This document shows positions 49,985 to 57,814 of a stretch of 64,000 nucleotides of DNA, in pieces. Location: contig NZ_CP016279.1 in NCBI RefSeq assembly GCF_001542625.1, forward strand, positions 8,060,001 to 8,124,000, given 5' to 3'. This DNA is from Streptomyces griseochromogenes. Its GTDB lineage: Bacteria > Actinomycetota > Actinomycetes > Streptomycetales > Streptomycetaceae. The notes under the pieces are model-generated. The model was not told where the DNA came from. It worked only from the letters and a program-made list of their open reading frames with translations, and made no database searches. A program made the position numbers and the translations under genes. The first letter of the stretch is position 1. Each line of letters starts with the position of its first letter.

Positions 49985-50377
49985 GTGATCGAATTCGTGC
50001 GTAACGTCCGGCTCTGGTTCGCGCCGGAACAGGTACGGGAAGAGGGCAGCACTCCCGACTACCGGTTCTCGCTGGCCAACGAGCGCACGTTTCTGGCCTG
50101 GTTGCGGACCGCGCTCGCGCTGATCGGCGGGGGTTTCGCGGTGGACCAGTTCCTGCCCGACCTGCGCTGGGCGTGGCGGGTCGGCCTCGCGCTCGCGCTG
50201 CTCGGCGCCGGCGTGCTGTGCTCGCTGCGCGCGGTGAACCACTGGGTGCGCTGCGAGCGGGCGATGCGGCGGGGCGAGGATCTGCCGGCCTCCCGGTTCC
50301 CGGCGCTGCTGAGTCTGGTGGTCGCGGTGGTGGCCGTGGCGATGGTCGTGGTGGTGCTGGTCGGATGGGAGGGGTGA
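49985..50377 (+). CDS. YidH/DUF202 membrane protein
   Basis: The 130-residue protein has an amphipathic N-terminus and three hydrophobic segments, with the DUF202 signature FSLANERTFLAWLRTALALIGGG (about 28-50). Function is unknown in this family. GTG 49985 has no ribosome site; a TAGGGT hexamer ends seven bases before it, suggesting a leaderless mRNA. The stop overlaps the next start as GTGA. Confidence 0.88.
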   Translation: MIEFVRNVRLWFAPEQVREEGSTPDYRFSLANERTFLAWLRTALALIGGGFAVDQFLPDLRWAWRVGLALALLGAGVLCSLRAVNHWVRCERAMRRGEDLPASRFPALLSLVVAVVAVAMVVVVLVGWEG

Positions 50378-50688
50378 GCCCACCGGGCCGGGATCCGGGG
50401 CTGCAGCCGGAGCGGACCCGGCTGGCCTGGCGGCGTACGACGCTGTCGAGCACCGTGGCGGCCGTACTCGCCGTGAAGACCGCGCTGCACGGTGGCGCCT
50501 CGGCCCTCGGGATCGTGGTGTGCGCGCTGTGCTGCGCGCTCTGGCTGGGCTTCCTGTGGGTGGCCCACGACCGCATCCGGGTCCTCGAGACGAGCCCCCG
50601 CCCGGCCGCGCTGGCTCCCCGGCACGCGACGACGGCGGTGCTGTGCGCCGTGGCGATGGCGGTGTGCGCGGCCGTACTCGTCTTCTAG
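50374..50688 (+). CDS. Second, shorter DUF202 membrane protein
   Basis: The 104-residue protein has the DUF202 core LQPERTRLAWRRTTLSSTVAAV (about 9-30) and three hydrophobic segments. GTG 50374 overlaps the stop of the longer DUF202 gene and has GGGAGG just upstream, so the two are translated together. The tandem pair may form a hetero-oligomer. Function unknown. Confidence 0.87.
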   Translation: MSPPGRDPGLQPERTRLAWRRTTLSSTVAAVLAVKTALHGGASALGIVVCALCCALWLGFLWVAHDRIRVLETSPRPAALAPRHATTAVLCAVAMAVCAAVLVF

Positions 50689-50724
50689 CGGCCGTACTCG
50701 CGGTCCGGCGGCCGCGCTCGTGGT

Positions 50725-51675
50725 CTAGGGGGTGGCTTCCTCGGCCGCCCAGTCCACCGTCACCACGATCTTGCCGCGGGTGCGCCCCTCCTGGCTGAGC
50801 CGGTGGGCGTCCGCCGTCCGCTCCAGCGGGAACGTCTCCTGGACGTGCACGGACACGGCCCCCTCCTCCGCCAGCCGGGACAGCTTCGTCAGATCCTCGG
50901 CGTCGGCGCGGGCGAAGCAGTAGCGGCCGCCGTAGCTCAGCACCTCGGAGTCGGCGATGGACGCGAGCCGGCCCTCGGGCGCGAGCAGGTCGGCGGAGGT
51001 CTTCAGCGTCTCGCCGCCGATGGTGTCGAAGGCCGCGTCCACCCCCTCGGGAACCAGTGCGCGCACCCGGTCGGCCAGCCCCTCGCCGTGGGCCACCGGC
51101 TCGCCGCCGAGGCCCCGCACGAAGTCGTGGTTGTGCTCGCCCGCCGTGCCGATCACCCGGGCGCCGAGGTGGACCGCGATCTGGACGGCCAGCGAGCCGA
51201 CCCCGCCGGCCGCCGCGTGCACGAGGACGGTCTCGCCCCGCTCGACCTCCAGCGCCTTGACGAGGACCTGGTAGGCGGTGAGCCCCGCGAGCGGCAGCCC
51301 GGCGGCCTCCTCGAAGGACAGGTTGCGCGGCTTGCGGGCCAGAGTGCGCACGGGCGCGGCGACGTACTCGGCGAAGGTGCCCCGGGACAGGAAGTCCTCG
51401 CGGACGTAGCCGATGACCTCGTCGCCGACGGAGAACTCCGGCACCGAGGTACCGGGCTGCACCACCACCCCGCTGACGTCCCAGCCGGGGACAACCGGGA
51501 AGACGACGTCCAGGACCGCGTCGAGATAGCCCTCGCGGCACTTCCAGTCGACCGGGTTGACGGCCGCCGCGCGTACCTTGACCAGCACCTGGTCCGGCCC
51601 GACCTTCGGGTCGCGCACGTCGCCGTACTCCAGCACCTCGGGTCCGCCGTAGCGGCTGTAGCTGATGCCCTTCAT
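50725..51675 (-). CDS. NAD(P)H quinone oxidoreductase-like (zinc-independent MDR) enzyme
   Basis: The 316-residue medium-chain reductase has a GroES-like N-terminal domain (VKVRAAAVNPVDWKCREGYLD) and a Rossmann fold with HAAAGGVGSLAVQIAVHLGARVIGTAG (split about 148-174). The catalytic-zinc ligands of alcohol dehydrogenases are absent, so it is of the quinone reductase type and NADP-dependent. ATG 51675 has GGAGGG nine bases upstream. It stands alone and converges on the DUF202 pair. Confidence 0.9.
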   Translation of the reverse strand: MKGISYSRYGGPEVLEYGDVRDPKVGPDQVLVKVRAAAVNPVDWKCREGYLDAVLDVVFPVVPGWDVSGVVVQPGTSVPEFSVGDEVIGYVREDFLSRGTFAEYVAAPVRTLARKPRNLSFEEAAGLPLAGLTAYQVLVKALEVERGETVLVHAAAGGVGSLAVQIAVHLGARVIGTAGEHNHDFVRGLGGEPVAHGEGLADRVRALVPEGVDAAFDTIGGETLKTSADLLAPEGRLASIADSEVLSYGGRYCFARADAEDLTKLSRLAEEGAVSVHVQETFPLERTADAHRLSQEGRTRGKIVVTVDWAAEEATP

Positions 51676-51788
51676 GTCCACGACCCTCCGGGGTACTCGT
51701 ACGCCACGCAACCGGGATGCCCCAATATGCGCCTTTCGCGTGGCAGCCTTTCCGACGTCATCACCCCGTACCACCGAAGGCGAGCACC

Positions 51789-52088
51789 ATGACCACCCTC
51801 CACCAGGAACACTCGGCGCACGGCACACACCGCCACGGGCCGGACTGCGGGCACACGGCCGTGCCGCACGGCGACCACCTCGACTACGTACACGACGGAC
51901 ATCTGCACCGGGAGCACGACGGCCACTGGGACGAGTGCGAGCCGGCCGGCCACACCCCGCACGAGGGCCACGAGCACGTGCACCACGAGGAGTGCGGGCA
52001 CGCGCGCGTGCAGCACGGCGACCACGTCGACTACCTGCACGACGGGCACCGGCACGCCGAGCACGGGGACCACTGGGACGACCACTGA
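51789..52088 (+). CDS. Histidine-rich metal-binding protein with an internal duplication
   Basis: The 99-residue protein contains 28 histidines, four cysteines and many Asp/Glu. It is built of two similar units of about 35 residues: CGHTAVPHGDHLDYVHDGHL then REHDGHWDE, and CGHARVQHGDHVDYLHDGHR then AEHGDHWDD. It has no signal peptide or membrane helix, so it is probably a cytosolic zinc, nickel or copper buffer or chaperone. Similar Streptomyces proteins are sometimes labelled zinc transporter permeases, which is wrong because no membrane segment exists. GAAGG precedes ATG 51789. No clear Zur or Nur box was recognised upstream. Confidence 0.82.
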   Translation: MTTLHQEHSAHGTHRHGPDCGHTAVPHGDHLDYVHDGHLHREHDGHWDECEPAGHTPHEGHEHVHHEECGHARVQHGDHVDYLHDGHRHAEHGDHWDDH

Positions 52089-52107
52089 CCCTGCCGGCGG
52101 GCAGGGA

Positions 52108-52147
52108 CCGACGGCTCCCCGGGAGAAACGCGCCGGGGAGCCGTCGG
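52108..52147 (+). terminator. Terminator after the His-rich protein gene
   Basis: A perfect 15-bp stem CCGACGGCTCCCCGG / CCGGGGAGCCGTCGG with a ten-base loop begins 20 bp after the stop. It isolates the following operator and operon. Confidence 0.88.
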
Positions 52148-52203
52148 CCCATCGTGGCTCCGGTCACGTTTCCCCTCACGTTCGACCTGCGCACTGGACG
52201 GCA

Positions 52204-52221
52204 TACCGACCGGTCGGCATC
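52204..52221. promoter_or_regulatory. Candidate TetR operator before the kinase/acyl-CoA dehydrogenase operon
   Basis: ATACCGACCGGTCGGCAT is a near-perfect 18-bp palindrome (core CCGACCGGTCGG) 41 bp before the APH-like start. The same left half, ATACCGACCGGT, occurs 38 bp before the SDR start at 57675-57690. The TetR gene at 54567-55190 is the obvious candidate regulator. Confidence 0.75.
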
Positions 52222-52262
52222 ATGAGTCGAGTTCCTGTTCATCCCGTTCGTAGGAGTGACGT

Positions 52263-53285
52263 ATGAGCGCCGACCATCCGCCCGGACTCGATCTCGACCG
52301 GCTGCGCGGCCTGCTCGACCGTGAGCGGCCGGGGCTGGTGAACGGCCCGCTGACCGGCCGGCTGATCGAGGGCGGCCGGTCGAACCTCACCTACGCGCTC
52401 TCCGACGGCACCTCGAAGTGGGTCGTCCGGCGGCCGCCGCTCGGGCATGTGCTGGCCACCGCGCACGACATGAAGCGCGAGCACCGGGTGATCAGCGCGC
52501 TGCACCCGACCGAGGTGCCGGTCCCCCGCCCGGTGCTGCTGTGCGAGGACGAGGAGGTGCTCGGGGCGCCGTTCTACGTCATGGAGTTCGTCGAGGGCAC
52601 CCCGTACCGCACCGCGGCCCAGCTCGCCCCGCTGGGCGCGGAGCGCACCCGCAACGCCGTGCTGTCCCTGGTGGACACGCTGGTCGGACTGCACGCGGTG
52701 GACCCCGCGGAGGTGGGCCTCGCGGACTTCGGCCGGCCCGCGGGCTTCCTGGACCGGCAGCTGCGCCGCTGGGGCAAGCAGCTGGACGCCTCGCGCAACC
52801 GCGAGCTGGCCGGCATCGACGAGCTGCACGCCGCCCTCGGACGCGCCCTGCCCGCCTCCCCCGCGCCCACCGTGGTGCACGGCGACTACCGCCTCGACAA
52901 CGTCCTGATCGGGGACGACGACCGGATCAAGGCCATCCTCGACTGGGAGATGTCGACCCTCGGCGACCCGCTGACCGACCTGGGCCTGCTGGTGATGTAC
53001 AGCCAGCCGCTGGGCATGGCCGAATCCCCCGTGTCCACGACCGCCGAGGCTCCGGGGCACCCGTCCCCGCGGGAGCTGATCGAACGGTACGCCGCGCGCT
53101 CGGGGCGCGATGTCTCCGCCGTCTCCTGGTACACGGCGTTCGCCTGGTTCAAGCTCGCCGTGATCCTGGAGGGCATCCACTACCGGTACACGCTCGGCCA
53201 GACGGTCGGGCGCGGCTTCGACCGGATCGGCGAACTCGTGCCCGTCTTCATCGACCACGGACTGACCACTCTTCAGGAAGGCTGA
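52263..53285 (+). CDS. APH-family phosphotransferase linked to acyl-CoA catabolism (LvaA/ACAD11-kinase-like)
   Basis: The 340-residue kinase has the aminoglycoside-phosphotransferase fold: GRSNLTYALSDGTSKWVVRRPP with the ATP Lys-equivalent Arg, the catalytic loop VVHGDYRLDNVLI (about 204-216) and the metal Asp in ILDWEMSTLGDPLTDLG. In this subfamily the partner is an acyl-CoA dehydrogenase, and the two are fused in human ACAD10/ACAD11. The Pseudomonas homologue LvaA phosphorylates 4-hydroxyacyl-CoA. An analogous reaction is likely here; antibiotic resistance is not. ATG 52263 has AGGAG upstream. It starts an operon with the dehydrogenase six bases downstream. Confidence 0.87.
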   Translation: MSADHPPGLDLDRLRGLLDRERPGLVNGPLTGRLIEGGRSNLTYALSDGTSKWVVRRPPLGHVLATAHDMKREHRVISALHPTEVPVPRPVLLCEDEEVLGAPFYVMEFVEGTPYRTAAQLAPLGAERTRNAVLSLVDTLVGLHAVDPAEVGLADFGRPAGFLDRQLRRWGKQLDASRNRELAGIDELHAALGRALPASPAPTVVHGDYRLDNVLIGDDDRIKAILDWEMSTLGDPLTDLGLLVMYSQPLGMAESPVSTTAEAPGHPSPRELIERYAARSGRDVSAVSWYTAFAWFKLAVILEGIHYRYTLGQTVGRGFDRIGELVPVFIDHGLTTLQEG

Positions 53286-53291
53286 CCGGAC

Positions 53292-54506
53292 ATGGACTTC
53301 GCGTTCGACGCGCGTACGGAGGAGCTGCGCGGCAGGCTGCTCGCCTTCATGGACGAGTACGTCCATCCGGCCGAGGCGGTGGCCGAGGAACAGCGGGCCG
53401 CGCTGGCGTCCCCCTGGGACACCCCGGCCGTGGTCGAGGAGCTGAAGGCCGAGGCCCGCAGGCAGGGCCTGTGGAATCTCTTCCTCCCCGACGCCGAGTA
53501 CGGCGCCGGGCTGACGAACCTCCAGTACGCCCCGCTCGCCGAGATCACCGGTCGCTCCCCGCATCTGGCGCCCACGGCGACGAACTGCGCCGCGCCGGAC
53601 ACCGGCAACATGGAGGTGCTCGCCCAGTTCGGCAACGAGCAGCAGAAGAAGCAGTGGCTGGAGCCGCTGCTGGCCGGCGAGATCCGCTCGGCGTTCGCGA
53701 TGACCGAGCCGGAGGTGGCCTCCTCCGACGCCACCAACATCACCACGCTCATCGAGCGGGACGGCGACGAGTACGTCATCACCGGCCGCAAGTGGTACAT
53801 CTCCGGCGCGATGAACCCGGACTGCAAGATCTTCATCGTGATGGGCAAGACGGACCCGGACGGCGCCGACATCCGCCGTCAGCAGTCGATGGTCCTGGTG
53901 CCGCGCGACACCCCGGGCGTCACGGTCAGGCGCGCGATGCGGGTCTTCGGTTACGAGGACCACTCGCACGGCGGCCACGCCGAGGTGGTCTTCGACCACG
54001 CGCGCGTACCGGTGTCGAACCTGATCGGCGAGGAGGGCGGCGGCTTCGCCATCGCCCAGGCCCGGCTCGGCCCCGGCCGGATCCACCACTGCATGCGGCT
54101 GATCGGCATGGCCGAGCGGGCGATCGAGCTGATGTGCCGGCGGGCCGTGTCCCGTACCGCGTTCGGCAAGGCGCTGGCCCAGCAGGGTGTGGTGCACAAC
54201 TGGATCGCGGACGCCCGGGTGACGGTCGAGCAGCTGCGGCTTCTCGTCCTGAAGACGGCGTGGCTGATGGACACGGTCGGCAACAGGGGCGCGCACACGG
54301 AGATCCAGGCCATCAAGATCGCCACGCCTCGCGCGGTGGTCGACATCATCGACCGCGCGATCCAGCTGCACGGCGCGGGCGGCGTGAGCCAGGACTTCCC
54401 GCTGGCCGAGCTGTACGCGGCGGCCCGCACCCTGATGATCGCCGACGGCCCGGACGAGGTGCACCAGCGGTCGCTGGCGCGCCGGGAGCTGAAGAAGTAC
54501 CTCTAG
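53292..54506 (+). CDS. Acyl-CoA dehydrogenase family protein (ACAD10/11-, LvaC-like)
   Basis: The 404-residue FAD enzyme has the family motifs AFAMTEPEVASSDATNITT (FAD/substrate, about 136-154), KWYISGAMNPDC, RVPVSNLIGEEGGGFAIAQARLGPGRIHHCMR and the C-terminal IQLHGAGGVSQDFPLA with DGPDEVHQ. This ACAD10/11 subgroup acts with the kinase to convert 4-phosphoacyl-CoA to the enoyl/3-hydroxyacyl-CoA in the best-studied cases. It follows the kinase by six bases, so the pair is one transcript. A strong terminator ends the operon. Confidence 0.9.
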   Translation: MDFAFDARTEELRGRLLAFMDEYVHPAEAVAEEQRAALASPWDTPAVVEELKAEARRQGLWNLFLPDAEYGAGLTNLQYAPLAEITGRSPHLAPTATNCAAPDTGNMEVLAQFGNEQQKKQWLEPLLAGEIRSAFAMTEPEVASSDATNITTLIERDGDEYVITGRKWYISGAMNPDCKIFIVMGKTDPDGADIRRQQSMVLVPRDTPGVTVRRAMRVFGYEDHSHGGHAEVVFDHARVPVSNLIGEEGGGFAIAQARLGPGRIHHCMRLIGMAERAIELMCRRAVSRTAFGKALAQQGVVHNWIADARVTVEQLRLLVLKTAWLMDTVGNRGAHTEIQAIKIATPRAVVDIIDRAIQLHGAGGVSQDFPLAELYAAARTLMIADGPDEVHQRSLARRELKKYL

Positions 54507-54515
54507 GCAAGAGTG

Positions 54516-54552
54516 CGCGAGGGGCGGTCGCCGCGGGCGACCGCCCCTCGCG
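54516..54552. terminator. Terminator between the two convergent acyl-CoA operons
   Basis: A perfect 17-bp stem CGCGAGGGGCGGTCGCC / GGCGACCGCCCCTCGCG has a three-base loop. It sits in the 60-bp gap between convergent genes and is likely bidirectional. Confidence 0.88.
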
Positions 54553-54566
54553 TCTGTCTCCGGGGG

Positions 54567-55190
54567 CTACGGCCGCAGCGCCCGCAGCAGCAGGTCGGCC
54601 AGGTGGTCGGCGACCTGCTGGGGGGTCAGGGGGCCGTCGGGGCGGTACCAGGTCGACAGATGGTGGACCGAGCCGAAGTGGTAGTCCACGACCAGGTCGG
54701 CCGGGGTCGCCGTGGAGAAGACGCCCTCGCGCTGGCCCTCCTCGATGAGCGCGCGGAAGCGTTCGTGGTAGCGCCGGCGCTCGGCGCGCACCTGCTTGTT
54801 CTTCTCCGGGCTCAAGTGGTGCATGGAGCGGAAGAAGATCATCGCGTCGTCGAGGTTCTCGATCGTCGTGACGACGACGTCCGCCGCCGCGCCTCTGAGC
54901 CGCTTCTCCACCGGTGCGTCCATGGTGGCGAAGTGGTCCAGCCGCTCCTGCTGGACGCGCAGCACGCGCGCGTACACCTCGTGCAGGAGGTCGTCCTTGG
55001 AGCCGAAGTAGTGGTACAGCGCCCCCTTGGTGACGCCGGCCGCCTCCACGATCTCCTGCACCGAGGTGCGGTCGTAGCCCTGCTCGGCGAAGAGGCGAGT
55101 GGCGGCGTTCAGCAGCCGCTGCGGAACGGGGGTCCCGTCTCCGTCCGTCGTCCTGGGCACTGCCGCCACCTGCCTTTCCGTCGTTGTCAC
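54567..55190 (-). CDS. TetR/AcrR-family transcriptional regulator of the acyl-CoA cluster
   Basis: The 207-residue repressor has a TetR helix-turn-helix (about 22-68, LLNAATRLFAEQGYDRTSVQEIVEAAGVTKGALYHYFGSKDDLL) and a helical ligand domain with a C-terminal AcrR-type segment. GTG 55190 overlaps the stop of the acyl-CoA synthetase gene as GTGA, so regulator and enzyme are co-translated. The effector is probably an acyl-CoA intermediate of the pathway. Matching palindromes before both operons (52204 and 57675) are its likely operators. Confidence 0.9.
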   Translation of the reverse strand: MTTTERQVAAVPRTTDGDGTPVPQRLLNAATRLFAEQGYDRTSVQEIVEAAGVTKGALYHYFGSKDDLLHEVYARVLRVQQERLDHFATMDAPVEKRLRGAAADVVVTTIENLDDAMIFFRSMHHLSPEKNKQVRAERRRYHERFRALIEEGQREGVFSTATPADLVVDYHFGSVHHLSTWYRPDGPLTPQQVADHLADLLLRALRP

Positions 55191-56866
55191 CGACTGTCGT
55201 CGTTGTTCCCGCGCGCGTGGGAACGCAGTTCCCGACGGAGGATCTTCCCACTCGCCGTCTTGGGCAAGTCGGGCAGGATCTCCACCTGGCGCGGGTACTT
55301 GTAGGCGGCCAGTCTCTCCTTGCAGTACATCGCGAGTTCATCCGGGTCCGCCTGCGCGCCCGGACGGAGACTGATGTAAGCCCTGACGGTCTCCCCGCGG
55401 TAGCCGTCCGGGACGCCGACGACGGCCGCCTCGCGCACCGCCGGATGGGTGTAGAGGACGTCCTCCACCTCGCGCGGCCACACCTTGAACCCGGACGCGT
55501 TGATCATGTCCTTCTTGCGGTCCACGACGTACAGCCAGCCCTGCGGGTCCATGAACCCGATGTCACCGGTGCGCAGCTCGCCGTCCGGGAAGGTCTCGGC
55601 GGTGGCCTCGGGGCGCCGCCAGTAGCCGGGGACCACCTGGGGGCCGCGTACGACGATCTCGCCCTGTTCGCCGAGGGGGACCTCCTCGCCCCGCTCGTCC
55701 ACGATGCGCACGAGCGTGTCGGCGCCGGGCAGGCCGACCGACAGCGTTCCCGAGCCGGGGTCGACGGGCGCCTCCAGACGGGGCGGCACGGCGGCGCAGG
55801 GGGCGGTGCACTCGGTGAGGCCGTAACCGTTGCGGATGTACGGCCCGAACCGCTCGCGGAACCGCTCCACCAGGGCCGGCGGAAGCGGCGCGCCGCCGGA
55901 GGCGATGCCGGCGAAGGACGCGAAGTGCTCGCGGGTGACCCCGGGGTGGGCGGCGAGCGCCATGAAGGCGGTGGACGGGCCGACGGTGTAGTGCGGACGG
56001 TGCTCGGTGAACGCCTCCAGGACGACACCCGGCTCGAAGCGGTAGGTGAGCACCAGGGTGCCCGCGCTGTTCAGACAGGCGCCGAACTGGGCCACCATCC
56101 CGGTGATGTGGAACAGCGGCGCGAGCGCGTAGTAGACCGGCGGGTCGGGCAGGGCCAGACCGGTCCGCTGGCGCTCGGCGTTGTACATGATGTTGCCGTG
56201 CGTGTTGGTGGCGCCCTTGGGGGTGCCGCTGGTGCCCGAGGTGTAACTGATCAGCGCGATGTCCCCGGGACGCGGCGCGCGGCCCTCGGGTGCCTTGCCG
56301 CCCTGCCGGGCGACGGTGACCAGGTCGTCGGCGTCTGGGGCCTGGGGCAGCCGCTCGAAACTCAGCACGCGCGCGTCGTCGCGCGTCTGGAAGTCCAGCT
56401 CGCACCCGGTGAGCACGATCCGCACCGGCGAGTCGGCGGCCGTCTCCCGCAGGTACGCCTCCCAGGCCCGGTCGGAGCAGATCAGCGCGGCGACCTCGCC
56501 GTCGTGCAGGACGTGGCCGACCTCGGCGGACTTGTACATGGGGTTGACGGGCACGACCGTCGCGCCCGCCTTCAAGGCGCCGAGCACGGCGAGCACGAAG
56601 TGCGGGGAGTTCTGGAGCAGGACGGCGACCCGCTCGCCGCGCTCCAGACCGCGCCCGGCGAGGTGGGCGGCCACCGAATCGCTCAGCTCGTCGGCCTCGC
56701 GGTAGCTCAGCCGGGCGTCGAAGTAGGCGAGGAAGGTGCGGTCCGGGGTCTTTGCCGCCGCGTCGCGCAGGGCGTGCACGAGCGAGTCGGCGGGGGCGAT
56801 GGGCCCGCGCTGGACGTCGTCGAGCAGGGCCAGCCAGGGCCTGGCCGCGTACGGGGAAGTGCTCAC
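55187..56866 (-). CDS. Acyl-CoA synthetase (AMP-forming), LvaE-like role inferred
   Basis: The 559-residue ANL enzyme activates a carboxylic acid to its CoA thioester with ATP. Motifs are ISYTSGTSGTPKGATNTH (P-loop-like, about 195), NGYGLTECTAP, the ELRTGDIGFMD hinge region, RKKDMINASGFKVWPREVED and the catalytic Lys in PKTASGKILRREL. GTG 56866 has GGGAGG upstream and overlaps the SDR stop (GTGA). Operon order is SDR, synthetase, TetR. Substrate length is not evident; the neighbourhood suggests a keto- or hydroxy-acid. Confidence 0.93.
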   Translation of the reverse strand: MSTSPYAARPWLALLDDVQRGPIAPADSLVHALRDAAAKTPDRTFLAYFDARLSYREADELSDSVAAHLAGRGLERGERVAVLLQNSPHFVLAVLGALKAGATVVPVNPMYKSAEVGHVLHDGEVAALICSDRAWEAYLRETAADSPVRIVLTGCELDFQTRDDARVLSFERLPQAPDADDLVTVARQGGKAPEGRAPRPGDIALISYTSGTSGTPKGATNTHGNIMYNAERQRTGLALPDPPVYYALAPLFHITGMVAQFGACLNSAGTLVLTYRFEPGVVLEAFTEHRPHYTVGPSTAFMALAAHPGVTREHFASFAGIASGGAPLPPALVERFRERFGPYIRNGYGLTECTAPCAAVPPRLEAPVDPGSGTLSVGLPGADTLVRIVDERGEEVPLGEQGEIVVRGPQVVPGYWRRPEATAETFPDGELRTGDIGFMDPQGWLYVVDRKKDMINASGFKVWPREVEDVLYTHPAVREAAVVGVPDGYRGETVRAYISLRPGAQADPDELAMYCKERLAAYKYPRQVEILPDLPKTASGKILRRELRSHARGNNDDSR

Positions 56867-57636
56867 CTCGCGGCCTCCCACTTCTGCTGGACCCGGTTCA
56901 TACCGGCCAGCCAGCGGTCGGGGGCGGTGGCCCGCGCCTGGTAGTACCCCTCGACCTCGGGGTGCGGCAGGATCAGGAAGCGGTCCTGCTCGATGCCCCG
57001 GAACAGCGCGTCGGCGACCGCCTCCGGCTCGATCGCGGTCGACTGCAGCACCAGCTCGCCCGCGCTGCCGGTGGCGGCCAGCATGTCGGTGCGCACGCCC
57101 TGGGGGCAGATCGCGTGGACCTTGACACCCCGGTGGCGGTAGGTGAGGGACAGCCACTCGGCGAAGGCCAGCGCGCCGTGCTTGGTGACGCTGTAGGAGG
57201 GGGCGCCGATCATGGTGAGGAGTCCGGCGGCCGAGACCGTGGAGACGAACCGGCCGCGACCGCGCTCCAGCCAGTCGGGCAGCAGCTCGTGGGCCGCTCG
57301 GACGTGCGCCATCACATTGACGTCCCAGGACAGCGCCCAGGCCTTCTCGTCGAGGGGCTCGCCGGCCGCCGCGCCCTCGAAGGCGACGCCGGCGTTGGCG
57401 CAGAAGACGTCCACGGCACCGCCGAGCGCGTCACGGGCCGCGTCGACGATCCCGGAGGCGTCGCCCGGTACGGCGATCCCGCCGATCTCCCGCGCCACCG
57501 CCTCGGCCTTGTCCGCGTTCAGGTCGTTGACCACCACCCGGGCACCCTCTGCGGCGAACCTGCGGGCCAGCGCGGCCCCGATCCCACCGCCCGCTCCGGT
57601 GACGACCACTCCCGCATCCTGCACGGCTTCCACCAT
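56863..57636 (-). CDS. Short-chain dehydrogenase/reductase
   Basis: The 257-residue SDR has the NAD(P) motif VVVTGAGGGIGAALARRFA (about 9-27), the CANAG motif, and the catalytic Ser and YxxxK in APSYSVTKHGALAFAEW. An Asp in VVVNDLNADKAEAV after the second strand favours NAD(H). In the Lva pathway an SDR (LvaD) interconverts 4-oxo- and 4-hydroxyacyl-CoA, a possible role here. ATG 57636 follows AAGGAG. It is the first gene of the leftward operon, 38 bp after a candidate TetR operator. Confidence 0.9.
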   Translation of the reverse strand: MVEAVQDAGVVVTGAGGGIGAALARRFAAEGARVVVNDLNADKAEAVAREIGGIAVPGDASGIVDAARDALGGAVDVFCANAGVAFEGAAAGEPLDEKAWALSWDVNVMAHVRAAHELLPDWLERGRGRFVSTVSAAGLLTMIGAPSYSVTKHGALAFAEWLSLTYRHRGVKVHAICPQGVRTDMLAATGSAGELVLQSTAIEPEAVADALFRGIEQDRFLILPHPEVEGYYQARATAPDRWLAGMNRVQQKWEAAR

Positions 57637-57674
57637 CGGGCTCCTTCGACGCGACACGGCTCGGCAATGGCCAG

Positions 57675-57690
57675 ACTAACCGGTCGGTAT
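57675..57690. promoter_or_regulatory. Candidate TetR operator before the SDR operon
   Basis: On the minus strand ATACCGACCGGTTAGT shares its first 12 bases exactly with the palindrome at 52204-52221; the right half is degenerate. It lies 38 bp before the SDR start, nearly the same distance as the other site from its gene. Confidence 0.65.
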
Positions 57691-57721
57691 GTGTGAGGGA
57701 AGGGTGCCTGGGCCAACCTCA

Positions 57722-57789
57722 AGGGGCGCGGGACGGTGTCCGATACGCGGCTCCGCCGCGCGTGCGCGAGCAACCACTGACGGCCCGCA
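57722..57789 (+). repeat. Dispersed intergenic repeat, long form
   Basis: This copy starts AGGGGCGCGGGACGG, contains a small hairpin CGCGGCTCCGCCGCG, then TGCGCGAGCAACCAC, and ends CGGCCCGCA. The outer blocks match the copy at 13078-13137 on the opposite strand; the hairpin part is missing there. Confidence 0.7.
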
Positions 57790-57814
57790 CGCTGCACACG
57801 ACGGAGGCACCCCC

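Noticed and set aside
52263..53285. Aminoglycoside-resistance kinase
   Set aside because: The APH fold is shared, but the tight operon with an ACAD10/11-type dehydrogenase points to acyl-CoA metabolism.
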